A stretch of 64,000 nt of DNA, from NCBI RefSeq assembly GCF_023703465.1, contig NZ_JAMQGP010000001.1, positions 558,001-622,000 of the forward strand. The letters are read 5' to 3'. The position numbers were made by a program, and so were the translations under genes. Shown here piece after piece: positions 1 to 8,206 of the stretch. The notes beneath the pieces were generated by a model. It was given only the letters and a program-made list of their open reading frames with translations. It was not told where the DNA came from and ran no database searches. Position 1 is the stretch's first letter; every line of letters starts with the position of its first letter. The stretch comes from Echinimonas agarilytica. Lineage in GTDB: Bacteria; Pseudomonadota; Gammaproteobacteria; Enterobacterales; Neiellaceae.

Positions 1-851
1 ATGACCGGCCATTTTTTGGAGTGATTAGTTTTAATCAGCCGCACCCGGCGTACCGTGTACCAGAGCCGTATGCCAGCATGTTCGATCCTAGTGAGGTCGA
101 GCTACCAGCGAACCACCTTGCTAAGCGTGTGAATAAACCACTGGCGCAAGATGGTATTTGGTGGCCTTGGCATGACGTTGGCCATATGACCGACATGGAT
201 TGGCGTAAGTCTCGTACATACTATTACGGTGCCATTGCGATGGTTGATCGCATGATAGGGGAGCTGTTGCAAGCTGCGAAAGACCAAGGTGTGTATGACG
301 ATTTGCATATTGTTTTACTAGGCGATCAAGGCAGCATGCTAGGTGAACATACGCTCTATGACAAAGGTCCCTATGCCTACGATGAGCTCATGCGTATGCC
401 ACTGCTGATCAAAAATCCTAATTTAGCGCCTCGTGTTGTCAACCGACAGGTGTCTTTGATTGACGTCACTCCCACGCTTGCAGGTGTCATGGGGTTAGAA
501 AATGACGGAGATGTTGATGGTCAAACACTTACCCCATTGATGCAGCAAGGAGATAAAGCTAAAGAAGGCGAGCTTGATTTAGCCCTGTATGCCTACGAGT
601 GGTACAACGGATCTTGGTTTGGAATTCGGGCTCTTCGTACGCCTGAATTCAAATTTGTATGGAACCCAGGCGACGCTCGAGATGAATTCTATGATTTAAC
701 CCAAGACCCTGGCGAAGTCACCAATCAAATCAATAACAAGGTCTATAAAAAGCAAATTGCACTGATGGTGAAATTGATGAAACAAGAGCTCAAACGTGTG
801 GAAGATCCATCGCTGAAGAAGCTTGAGCATCACGCCAAAGCGTATCTGTAA
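1..851 (+). CDS. Sulfatase (arylsulfatase family), 3' part
   Basis: This is the C-terminal part of a type I sulfatase, which hydrolyses sulfate esters on glycans or small molecules. The frame is open back to base 3 (residues DRPFFGVISFNQPHP), so the start and the catalytic Cys/Ser-x-Pro-x-Arg site lie outside the window. Seen here are the family motif LGDQGSMLGEHTLYDKGPYAYDE, matching the substrate/metal region (D-x-G...GEH...K), and the typical end with 'RALRTPEFKFVWNP...DEFYDLTQDPGEVTNQ', where the order 'YDL..DP.E..N' marks sulfatase C-termini. A second sulfatase follows 45 nt downstream in the same direction, probably in one transcript. Substrate is not determinable. The family call is secure; whether the protein is secreted cannot be seen. 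Confidence 0.9.
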   Translation, partial: DRPFFGVISFNQPHPAYRVPEPYASMFDPSEVELPANHLAKRVNKPLAQDGIWWPWHDVGHMTDMDWRKSRTYYYGAIAMVDRMIGELLQAAKDQGVYDDLHIVLLGDQGSMLGEHTLYDKGPYAYDELMRMPLLIKNPNLAPRVVNRQVSLIDVTPTLAGVMGLENDGDVDGQTLTPLMQQGDKAKEGELDLALYAYEWYNGSWFGIRALRTPEFKFVWNPGDARDEFYDLTQDPGEVTNQINNKVYKKQIALMVKLMKQELKRVEDPSLKKLEHHAKAYL

Positions 852-896
852 TCAATACATTGTGGAGCCTTGTTGGGCTCTAATTTTGAGGGAATT

Positions 897-2348
897 ATGA
901 ATAAGAAAATGTTTAAAAAGCTCGGCGCTTTGTGTTTGATGAGCGCGTCGGCCTTTTCGGTGACTGCCGCAGAACGTCCAAATATTCTGTGGATATTAGT
1001 GGATGACATGGGCTACGGCGATGTGGGTTTCAATGGTTCAACGGATATCCGCACACCCAACTTAGATACGCTTGCGCAACAAGGCATGACATTTGATGCA
1101 GCATACAACGTTCATCCGTTCTGTGGCCCAAGCCGCGCAGGTTTAATGACCGGCCGCTACCCGCATATGTTTGGTTCGCAGTTTAATCTGCCTACCAGCG
1201 ATATCTCCGGTGGTCTTGGTATTGACTCTAACGAAACCTTTATTAGTAAAACCTTGCAAAACAGCGGTTATTACACAGGTGTTGTAGGGAAATGGCACTT
1301 GGGTGAAACTGCTGAATTTCATCCTCACCAGCGTGGTTTTGATGAATTTTATGGTTTCTTAAATGGCGGGCACAGTTACTTTCCTGAAAAGTTCAAACCG
1401 CAATACGAGAAGCAACGCGAGCAAGGCTTAAACTTAGCCATTTTCCCGTATTTAAAACCTCTAGAGCACAACGGCAAAGAGGTTGATGAGAAAGAGTACA
1501 TTACCGATGGTCTATCGCGCGAAGCGGTGAACTTTATTGAGAAAGCGGCCGACAAAAAAGACCAACCATTCTTTTTATATCTAGCTTACAACGCACCGCA
1601 TTCGCCAATGGAAGCCAAGCAAGAGGATATGGACCAATTTCCTGACATTCAGGATGAGAAGCGTAAAATTTATGCCGGTATGGTGTACGCCATTGACCGT
1701 GGCGTAAAACGTATTGTTGAGTCGTTAAAAGCAACCGATCAATTCGACAATACATTGATTGTGTTCTGGAGCGACAACGGTGGTCGCCCGCCATTAGGTG
1801 CAAGCAATCATCCCCTTCGAGGTCGTAAAGGAAGCGCGCTTGAAGGCGGAACTCGCACTCCAATGCTGTTTCACTGGCCTGAAAAAATTAAAGGCGGTCA
1901 ACACTTCAAACATCCGGTTAGCACGCTTGATTTCTATCCAACATTTGCGGGTTTAGCGGGCGCAGAAGTGCCGAAAGACAAAAAATTAGACGGCGTTGAT
2001 ATTTGGCCGAGCTTGAAGTCAAATACCACTCCTCGCAAGGGTAAAATGCTTTACGTGATGCGCCATCGTTATGGCTTTAGTGAAGTGTCTGCTCGACGAG
2101 ACAATTGGAAGGCGGTCAATATCGAAGGCAAGCGTTGGGAGCTATATGACATTGAAAAAGACATTGGTGAAACCACTGATTTAAGCGCGAAGTATCCAAA
2201 CGTGCTGCGAGAAATGGTAGCCGAGATGGAAATTTGGAGCTGGCAACATACGCAGCCTGAGTGGTTCCATATTCATGCTGAAGGGGTTCAATGGCGTGAA
2301 AAATCCATGCCTCGTTTTCATGAGACATTTACTTTAAAAAATCAATGA
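897..2348 (+). CDS. Secreted sulfatase, formylglycine type
   Basis: A 483-residue sulfatase. The start at 897 is chosen because GAGGGAATT precedes that ATG and it gives a good Sec signal peptide (MNKKMFKKL...SVTAAE, cleavage near residue 25); an upstream in-frame TTG at 870 adds nine residues without an improved signal. The metal-binding Asp pair is D36-D37 and the catalytic site is C76-G-P-S-R, the C-x-P-S-R motif whose Cys is converted to formylglycine. 'GKWHLGE' and 'WSDNGG' are further family motifs. Secretion implies desulfation of polysaccharide fragments in the periplasm or outside. It follows another sulfatase and ends at a strong terminator. The subfamily was not assigned; its overall look is closer to arylsulfatase A-like carrageenan/galactan sulfatases than to iduronate sulfatases, which is only an impression. 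Confidence 0.93.
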   Translation: MNKKMFKKLGALCLMSASAFSVTAAERPNILWILVDDMGYGDVGFNGSTDIRTPNLDTLAQQGMTFDAAYNVHPFCGPSRAGLMTGRYPHMFGSQFNLPTSDISGGLGIDSNETFISKTLQNSGYYTGVVGKWHLGETAEFHPHQRGFDEFYGFLNGGHSYFPEKFKPQYEKQREQGLNLAIFPYLKPLEHNGKEVDEKEYITDGLSREAVNFIEKAADKKDQPFFLYLAYNAPHSPMEAKQEDMDQFPDIQDEKRKIYAGMVYAIDRGVKRIVESLKATDQFDNTLIVFWSDNGGRPPLGASNHPLRGRKGSALEGGTRTPMLFHWPEKIKGGQHFKHPVSTLDFYPTFAGLAGAEVPKDKKLDGVDIWPSLKSNTTPRKGKMLYVMRHRYGFSEVSARRDNWKAVNIEGKRWELYDIEKDIGETTDLSAKYPNVLREMVAEMEIWSWQHTQPEWFHIHAEGVQWREKSMPRFHETFTLKNQ

Positions 2349-2351
2349 ATT

Positions 2352-2385
2352 AAAGGCGTTGTGAGAAATTACAACGCCTTTTTTT
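2352..2385 (+). terminator. Rho-independent terminator after the sulfatase pair
   Basis: The inverted repeat AAGGCGTTGT / ACAACGCCTT has a loop of about 8 nt and is followed by a run of T. It starts 4 nt after the sulfatase stop codon. Confidence 0.9.
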
Positions 2386-2464
2386 GCGGCTCAATAGCGT
2401 GCGCAATTCAGTGAAGCACAGTGACGTGACAATACAACCCTATGGAAAGCAGCTTGAAAAGTAA

Positions 2465-2564
2465 GGTCAAAATGGAACAAATCCATGACCAAAACTTTTG
2501 GCTTTGCCCCAATGAAATAAAGTGACAATGGCTGCCAATAAAGCAGCATTGTTCACTTCATTGG
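2465..2564 (+). other. Two tandem hairpins upstream of the chemoreceptor gene
   Basis: This lies in the 306-nt gap between the sulfatase and the chemoreceptor. The first hairpin pairs GGTC/ATGG (2465-2475, with an AAA bulge) with CCATGACC (2484-2491). The second is a long imperfect hairpin starting with CCAATGAA at 2509-2516 and ending with the complementary TTCATTGG at 2557-2564, with further pairing through GTGA, CAATG and CTGC around a short AT-rich loop. No clear T-tract follows. It may be a structured 5' leader; no known RNA family is recognised. Confidence 0.35.
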
Positions 2565-2654
2565 TTTGAAAATACAACACAATAATAAAAGGGATTAATC
2601 GCTGCTCGAGTGGACGGGCACGAATAAATCCCTGCTGGGAGGATTGGTTTACTC

Positions 2655-4709
2655 ATGAAATTTCTCAACCAGATCAACATCAAAACACGTATCGTTGTCC
2701 TTGCTCTACTGCCTATTTTTGTTATCGGGTTTCTCACCCTTAATCAATACCGTAAAGCCAATATCGAGCTGGACCGGATTGAGCAATTAAATACTGTCAT
2801 GGATTTGTCGCGGCAAGCTGGATTGTTGATGGATGCAATTCAAGATGAACGAGACTTGTCGAATGGATTTCTCGCAAAAGAAAGCAATATTGGCGGCCCC
2901 ATCGGCGAAGAGTTTGGCAGCACAGGAAATGACTTTAAGGCACCTTTAGTGGAACAGCGCCGAGCGGTGGACCAGCAGATCCGAGCATTTGAGCAATATG
3001 TTCAAGCGCGAGAACAAGATTACCAAGTGTTGCCAACGGTGCAAGCCGCACTCACTCAATTGAATCGCAACTTGGACAACATGATCAATGTACGAGACAA
3101 GATTGATCGGTATATGATGCGTGACGGCAATACCTGGACCTTGGTTGTTTATGACAACACATCTGATCAATTTTTCAGGTTGTTTGAGGCCATTGTGCGT
3201 ATTGCATCGAGTGATCCTGAACTATCGCTAATGAGCAATGCTTACATGGCATTGGTTACCCTCGGTGAGCGTTATTCGGTAGAGCGTGGTGTGGTTGCTC
3301 GCGCTAGTTTCATGAAAGGGCTGGATTACAATATCTATGCTCGGGTGAAAACAACACGGCAAGAAATCGACAACACGGTGAGTCGCTTCAATGCCTTTGC
3401 GGGTAGGCAGATGGTTGAGAGCTTTCGCCAACAGCACCTCGAATCCGCCACTAACCGTAGCGTATTTGAAGATTGGAAAATCTACCGCAGTTCAGCGGGC
3501 AAAAAACTGCCGTTTGAAGCCTTAACATGGTATCCGCGCTCGACAGCGAATATTGATTCACTGAATCGATTTAAAAACAATTACGCTGACCAAATCATTG
3601 TGAAGTCGAGTGAGCTTGAGGCGCAAGCAAAGTCGGCCGTGATGTTGAGTCTAGTGATGTTCTTTGGCGTGTGTATCGCGATAGGAACTGTGTCTTACTT
3701 TATGATTGTCTCGATTCTTCGTCCGCTCAAAAAACTGGTGAATGAACTGTCACATATCGCTCAGCACAAAGACTTGTCGTATAACGTCAGCGTAGTCGGT
3801 AACGATGAGCTGTCGGACGTTGCACGAGCGGCTGATAGTTTGTTGGCCAGCTTTAAAGTTGCATTGACCGGAGTGCTTGAAGTGGAGGTAAAAATGAAAG
3901 ACTTAACCTCTCAAGTACTTGAGTCGATGAACATCAGTCAACAGCGCACGGAAAACCAAAATCGAACCACTGATGGGGTTTCGGTTGCGATGAACGAGAT
4001 GACCGCTTCAGTGAGTGAAGTATCAGTCAGTGCACAATCCACCTCAGATGCTGTTCAACGGCTCTATCAAATGTCGGTGAGTAGCTCTGAAAGTGCGAAT
4101 ACCAGCAAAGAGATCATGGAACAGTTAACCTCGGACGTCAGCGAGGCCACATCTATGGTTGAAAGTGTGAATGAGGAAAGTAATTCCATTGGCGCGGTGA
4201 TCAACGTGATTCAAGGGATTGCTGAGCAAACCAACTTGTTGGCGCTCAATGCTGCTATCGAAGCCGCTCGAGCCGGAGAACAAGGGCGGGGATTTGCCGT
4301 TGTGGCCGACGAAGTCAGAGGGCTTGCCAGTCGAACGCAAGAGTCAACCAGCCATATTCAACAGCAAATTGAGTCGCTGCAAAAGCGAGCGAACCAGGTG
4401 ACATCTACCATGGATAAGCTCAAATCTCAGGGTAATCAGGCAGTCGAAGTCGTGGTTGAGGCGCTCGACTCCTTCGCCGTGTTTCAAAAGGAATTGGATA
4501 TGATTTCTCAGATGTCGACTCAGATTGCCACGGCTGCCGAGGAGCAAACATTGACGTCGAGCGATATCAATCGTCAGGTGCATGAAATCAAGCTCGACTC
4601 GGATGAAATGACCGTACACACTCAAGCTACCCAAAAAGCTAGCCATGAACTTGCGCAGTCCGCGGAGGTGCTTGATTCGCACGTGGCTGAATTCAAAGTA
4701 GCGCATTAA
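2655..4709 (+). CDS. Methyl-accepting chemotaxis protein with NIT-like sensor domain
   Basis: A 684-residue inner-membrane chemoreceptor. A membrane segment at about 14-30 is followed by a large periplasmic all-helical region (about 35-325) whose start, [16 protein letters not shown], resembles the nitrate/nitrite-sensing NIT domain. A second membrane segment lies at about 328-350, then a HAMP domain (about 352-405) and the MCP signalling domain. The conserved hairpin tip, [19 protein letters not shown] followed by [15 protein letters not shown], is at about 525-560. There is no C-terminal CheR/CheB tether pentapeptide. GGGAGG-like ribosome binding bases precede the ATG. It is flanked by terminators, so it is probably monocistronic. 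The ligand is unknown; nitrate/nitrite is only the family precedent, and a polysaccharide breakdown product is possible from context. Confidence 0.93.
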   Translation: MKFLNQINIKTRIVVLALLPIFVIGFLTLNQYRKANIELDRIEQLNTVMDLSRQAGLLMDAIQDERDLSNGFLAKESNIGGPIGEEFGSTGNDFKAPLVEQRRAVDQQIRAFEQYVQAREQDYQVLPTVQAALTQLNRNLDNMINVRDKIDRYMMRDGNTWTLVVYDNTSDQFFRLFEAIVRIASSDPELSLMSNAYMALVTLGERYSVERGVVARASFMKGLDYNIYARVKTTRQEIDNTVSRFNAFAGRQMVESFRQQHLESATNRSVFEDWKIYRSSAGKKLPFEALTWYPRSTANIDSLNRFKNNYADQIIVKSSELEAQAKSAVMLSLVMFFGVCIAIGTVSYFMIVSILRPLKKLVNELSHIAQHKDLSYNVSVVGNDELSDVARAADSLLASFKVALTGVLEVEVKMKDLTSQVLESMNISQQRTENQNRTTDGVSVAMNEMTASVSEVSVSAQSTSDAVQRLYQMSVSSSESANTSKEIMEQLTSDVSEATSMVESVNEESNSIGAVINVIQGIAEQTNLLALNAAIEAARAGEQGRGFAVVADEVRGLASRTQESTSHIQQQIESLQKRANQVTSTMDKLKSQGNQAVEVVVEALDSFAVFQKELDMISQMSTQIATAAEEQTLTSSDINRQVHEIKLDSDEMTVHTQATQKASHELAQSAEVLDSHVAEFKVAH

Positions 4710-4724
4710 CAAAGTGTCATCTAG

Positions 4725-4748
4725 AAAGCCGCTCTAGCGGCTTTTTTA
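4725..4748 (+). terminator. Terminator after the chemoreceptor gene
   Basis: AAGCCGCT / AGCGGCTT stem with a 2-nt loop followed by T6, 16 nt after the stop codon. Confidence 0.9.
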
Positions 4749-5318
4749 ACACCTAATTAACACTTCCAATCGTTGGCAATATACCTCTGAAACTCAGACT
4801 ATGGCAATAATTCTTTAGTTATTAATAAGCTATGAATTAATTGTTGTTTTTTCTAAATATGACTCTTAAATTAAATGATTGAAAAAATATTATGGCAGAG
4901 TCGAATGATCGATTTACATCAGAGTGAGCGCATTCTGACGGTGAGAGTTTGAACCTTGATGAATCCCTAGCAAACGTCTTTTGATCTACGTTTTTAGATT
5001 TCGCTCACCAATTTACTGCAGCATGGACGGCTGTACCTGTTGGGTTTGAAGCCGTCTATCACACCATATTCGTATTTTCTTACCCTCTTCTTTTATTTTA
5101 ATTAACTGATAATTAATGACTTTCATTTTTAGTTGAAGGGTTTTTCAAATGCGTCTATTGCAAAATTCACACATTGCTCACGTTTTTCTTACATACATAT
5201 TGCAAACGCAAACATCATACGTTTAAATATGTCCTACGATATGTCGCATGCCTTCTTCTTTACGCGATGTGGTAGCAGTCACTGAACGAAATTCAGTGCA
5301 CCAAGGCAGATTTGAATA
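4749..5318 (+). promoter_or_regulatory. Long AT-rich spacer with possible structured RNA
   Basis: A 570-nt gene-free spacer ahead of the cycloisomerase gene. It contains nested complementary segments: GTGAGCG (4924-4930) with CGCTCAC (5002-5008), enclosing AAACGT (4972-4977) with ACGTTT (4988-4993). A separate hairpin follows, GACGGCT (5026-5032) with AGCCGTC (5050-5056). The remainder is AT-rich with no open frame I can support. It probably holds the promoter and operator of the downstream catabolic pair. Confidence 0.35.
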
Positions 5319-6470
5319 ATGAAAATAAATTGCATTAAAACTCACCATATTAGATGCCAGCTCAGTGAGCCGTTTGGTTTTTCTCAGTGGTCTTATTCGC
5401 AACGCAATGTATTGCTTGTTGAAGTTATTTCCACCGACGGCGTAAGCGGCTGGGGCGAATGCTATGGGCCTGCCGATGTGATTCAGGGCGCAGTTGAAAA
5501 GTTCTACGCGCCAAGAATTATTGGGATGGATGCCCTTTCTACTGACCAAGTTTGGCACCACATGTGGCGCTCATCATTAGATTTTGCTCGTTCAGGTGTG
5601 ATGATGGCAGCGATGTCTGGCATCGACATGGCAATGTGGGACTTGAAAGGCAAGCTCAACAACCAAAGTGTTAGCCAGTTAATGGGTGGCGCATGTCGAG
5701 ATCGAGTGCCGTGCTACGCCACTGGAATGTATTTCCAAGATCTACCTGAAGATGAATTGCTCACCCAATTAGTTGAAGAAGCGGTGACGTATTCCAAGCA
5801 AGGCTTTAAGGCAATGAAAATCAAAGTGGGAAAGAACCCTGATTTTGATGAGAAGTTGATTATTGCCATGCGTAAAGCGTTGCCAAGCACCATTTTGGCC
5901 GCCGACTCCAACCATGCGTATGACTTGCCTGAAGCCATTCGTATTGGCCGAGTGCTTGATGAACAAGGTTATAAATGGTTTGAAGAGCCGCTTTCACCTG
6001 AGCATCCTGCACTGTTCCGCCAGCTTCAAGACAAGATTGATTTGCCGGTTGCTACGGGTGAGTGTGAACAAACACGCTATGGCTTTAGCAAGTTAATTGC
6101 TGCAGGTGGTGTGCAATTGGTTCAGGCCGACTTAGCCTATTGTGGCGGCCCTAGCGAAGCATTGAAGATTCGTACCATTGCTTCAGCAAGCGGTTTGAAC
6201 ATGATTCCTCACGTGTGGGGAACACAACTAAATCTCGCAGCAGCGACTCATTTCTTAGCCACCGCATATTCAGAGCCTGGCCGAGCCGAATCTAAGCCCC
6301 TATACCTTGAGTACGATCGGACAGAAAACCCGCTCCGAGACGAAATTTATAAAGTGAATGTAGACGTGATTAATGGCGAGGCAATTGTGCCTACTGCACC
6401 TGGCTTAGGTGTGGAGATTGATCTGAAAGCATTGGCTCAATTCACAGTTTGTGCAACGGAAACAAAATGA
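5319..6470 (+). CDS. Enolase-superfamily enzyme (mandelate racemase/MLE type), likely sugar-acid cycloisomerase or dehydratase
   Basis: A 383-residue cytoplasmic Mg-dependent enzyme. Active-site elements in order: K167-x-K169 (KIKVG), metal ligands D196 (AADSNHAYD), E222 (WFEEPLSPEH) and E248 (TGECEQTRYG), and a His-Asp dyad D271/H298 (ADLAYCGG; IPHVWGTQLN). This is the mandelate-racemase subgroup layout, with length and the 'PHVWGTQLNLAAATHF' region resembling D-galactarolactone and 3,6-anhydrogalactonate cycloisomerases. The stop overlaps the start of an aldehyde dehydrogenase gene, so the two are translationally coupled. An aldehyde dehydrogenase that oxidises an aldose, followed by this enzyme acting on the aldonate, fits the 3,6-anhydrogalactose pathway of agar or carrageenan degraders. 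That role is inferred from context; L-fuconate, rhamnonate or galactonate chemistry cannot be excluded. Confidence 0.88.
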   Translation: MKINCIKTHHIRCQLSEPFGFSQWSYSQRNVLLVEVISTDGVSGWGECYGPADVIQGAVEKFYAPRIIGMDALSTDQVWHHMWRSSLDFARSGVMMAAMSGIDMAMWDLKGKLNNQSVSQLMGGACRDRVPCYATGMYFQDLPEDELLTQLVEEAVTYSKQGFKAMKIKVGKNPDFDEKLIIAMRKALPSTILAADSNHAYDLPEAIRIGRVLDEQGYKWFEEPLSPEHPALFRQLQDKIDLPVATGECEQTRYGFSKLIAAGGVQLVQADLAYCGGPSEALKIRTIASASGLNMIPHVWGTQLNLAAATHFLATAYSEPGRAESKPLYLEYDRTENPLRDEIYKVNVDVINGEAIVPTAPGLGVEIDLKALAQFTVCATETK

Positions 6471-7903
6471 ACCAGAAACAATACAACATGTTGATTAACG
6501 GCGAGCTTGTAAGCGCGTCATCAACCTTCTCGGTTGTGAATCCAGACAACGAAAATGTACTTGCATCCGTGCCTCAAGTTGAAGCATCCCAAGTTGAACT
6601 GGCATTGAATAGCGCGCATTCAAGTTTTGATGTGTGGGCAGCAACGTCGCTGGCAAAACGCACCGAGTTAATGTTGGAGTACGCCACTGTACTTGAACAA
6701 CACAAAGATGAAATTGTCGACATTCTGATCAGCGAAACGGGTAAGCCACTCGACAATGCTGAATACGATTTTGGTATGCTCACCACATGCCTTCGCTACT
6801 TTGTAGAAGAAGCCAAGCGCATTGAACAACCTGTGATCATTGACCCTGATGGCCGTTTCCATCATTACGTTCAGCGCCAGCCGCTCGGTGTGGTCGTTGG
6901 GTTCCTCGCCTGGAACTTCCCATTACTCAACTTTGGATACAAGTTGGCACCTGCATTGGCTGCCGGCTGTACCAGCATCATCAAACCTTCTCAGGTGACT
7001 CCGTTAGCCACACTTCGTTGTGCCGAGCTTGCGCTGAAAGTAGGGTTCCCTGCGGGCGTTATCAACGTGATTACCAGTAACGATTACGACGTCACGAATC
7101 CGTTGTTGACCAGCGCAATTCCATCCCTGTTTACCATGATTGGCTCAACCAACTCTGGAATCAAAGCGATGCAAACCGCATGTACTTCAATTAAGCACTT
7201 TTCGGTTGAGTTAGGCGGCAATGCGCCAGTTGTTGTGTATGACGATGCAGATGTCAAAAAGGCAGCTCAGAACATTATTGATCTGAAATTCGCTAACAGC
7301 GGCCAAGTGTGTGTGTCGCCAAACCGCTGCTTTGTACACGAGTCTGTTTACCAAGAATTTTTGGCACAAGCGAAAGCCCATGCCGAAGGCTTGGTGTTGG
7401 GTGCAGGTCGCAAAGAAGGTCGATTGATGGGGCCTGTGATTAACGAAAAAGAACGCACGCGTATTCTTGGTTTGATTAATGGAGCCATTGCCGGTGGCGC
7501 AAAAGCCGAACTTGGCGGCGCTGTTCCTGCAGAATTAACGCAAGGTTTTTATCTTGAACCAACGATTTTATCGGGCGTATCTCTGGACATGGGCGTTGCT
7601 CGTGAAGAGATCTTCGGCCCAGTTTTACCGGTCATTCCATACAGCGATAAAGACGATGTCATTGCGCTTGCGAATGACTGTGAATTTGGTTTGGCGGCTT
7701 ACGTATACACCACTAATTTGCAGCGTGGCATGCGGGCGGCAAACGAAATTCAAGCCGGTAGCGTTTGTGTCAACGAAGTTCACTATGCCGTTCAGTTACC
7801 TCACGGTGGCTTGAAGCAAAGTGGTGTTGGCAAAGACTGTTCGCGCTACAGCTTGGAAGAGTACCTGACGAACAAGCGCGTTTCCATTTTGGTGAACGAC
7901 TGA
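6467..7903 (+). CDS. NAD(P)-dependent aldehyde dehydrogenase, possibly 3,6-anhydrogalactose dehydrogenase
   Basis: A 478-residue soluble aldehyde dehydrogenase. The ATG at 6467 overlaps the upstream TGA as ATGA; an in-frame TTG at 6449 is less likely. Catalytic residues are visible: N150 (FLAWNFP), cofactor K173 (IIKPS), general base E248 (VELGGNAP) and nucleophile C282 (NSGQVCVSPNR). The family oxidises aldehydes to acids with NAD(P). Coupling to an enolase-superfamily enzyme, and sulfatases nearby, suggest that the substrate is an aldose such as 3,6-anhydrogalactose, giving the acid used by the partner. Succinate-semialdehyde or lactaldehyde dehydrogenase activities are alternatives. Family assignment is secure; the specific substrate is inference. 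Confidence 0.9.
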   Translation: MNQKQYNMLINGELVSASSTFSVVNPDNENVLASVPQVEASQVELALNSAHSSFDVWAATSLAKRTELMLEYATVLEQHKDEIVDILISETGKPLDNAEYDFGMLTTCLRYFVEEAKRIEQPVIIDPDGRFHHYVQRQPLGVVVGFLAWNFPLLNFGYKLAPALAAGCTSIIKPSQVTPLATLRCAELALKVGFPAGVINVITSNDYDVTNPLLTSAIPSLFTMIGSTNSGIKAMQTACTSIKHFSVELGGNAPVVVYDDADVKKAAQNIIDLKFANSGQVCVSPNRCFVHESVYQEFLAQAKAHAEGLVLGAGRKEGRLMGPVINEKERTRILGLINGAIAGGAKAELGGAVPAELTQGFYLEPTILSGVSLDMGVAREEIFGPVLPVIPYSDKDDVIALANDCEFGLAAYVYTTNLQRGMRAANEIQAGSVCVNEVHYAVQLPHGGLKQSGVGKDCSRYSLEEYLTNKRVSILVND

Positions 7904-7945
7904 GTCAGAACAACCGTGATGAGCCTGCGCTGGCTTCTCGGGATA

Positions 7946-7975
7946 GGTGTGCAATGGGTAGGACGATTGCACACC
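7946..7975 (+). other. Perfect 10-bp hairpin after the aldehyde dehydrogenase gene
   Basis: GGTGTGCAAT (7946-7955) and ATTGCACACC (7966-7975) are perfect complements around a 10-nt loop. No T-tract follows, so it is not a standard intrinsic terminator. It may be a transcript-end stabiliser or an operator. Confidence 0.5.
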
Positions 7976-8041
7976 AATCTAAAGCACGATTTAAGACAAC
8001 AATTAAACGCACTAAAAACACACAACACGAATATTGAAGCG

Positions 8042-8115
8042 GGAGGAATTGAATGGGGTGTATCAACTAAAACACACACGAAAAAGCTATCACTTTGCAC
8101 CCAAACGCAAAGTGA
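8042..8115 (+). promoter_or_regulatory. Leader region of the TonB-dependent receptor: mini-ORF and hairpin
   Basis: GGAGG at 8042-8046 precedes an ATG at 8052 that opens a five-residue ORF (MGCIN, stop). About 20 nt later TCACTTTGC (8090-8098) and GCAAAGTGA (8107-8115) form a perfect 9-bp stem with an 8-nt loop. The arrangement lies within 160 nt upstream of the receptor start and could be a regulatory leader or an operator. No regulator is identified. Confidence 0.3.
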
Positions 8116-8206
8116 AATAACAACACACTGCCAATTATAAATTAAAAGACGCCAGAAGAATCCGTGCTGAGCGACTTAAAATAATTAGAACTGAGGATAG
8201 AACAAG

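Noticed and set aside
7765-8140. Overlapping short frames after the aldehyde dehydrogenase gene
   Set aside because: They overlap the end of the dehydrogenase gene or the two hairpins, have no ribosome site except the five-codon mini-ORF, and give low-complexity translations.
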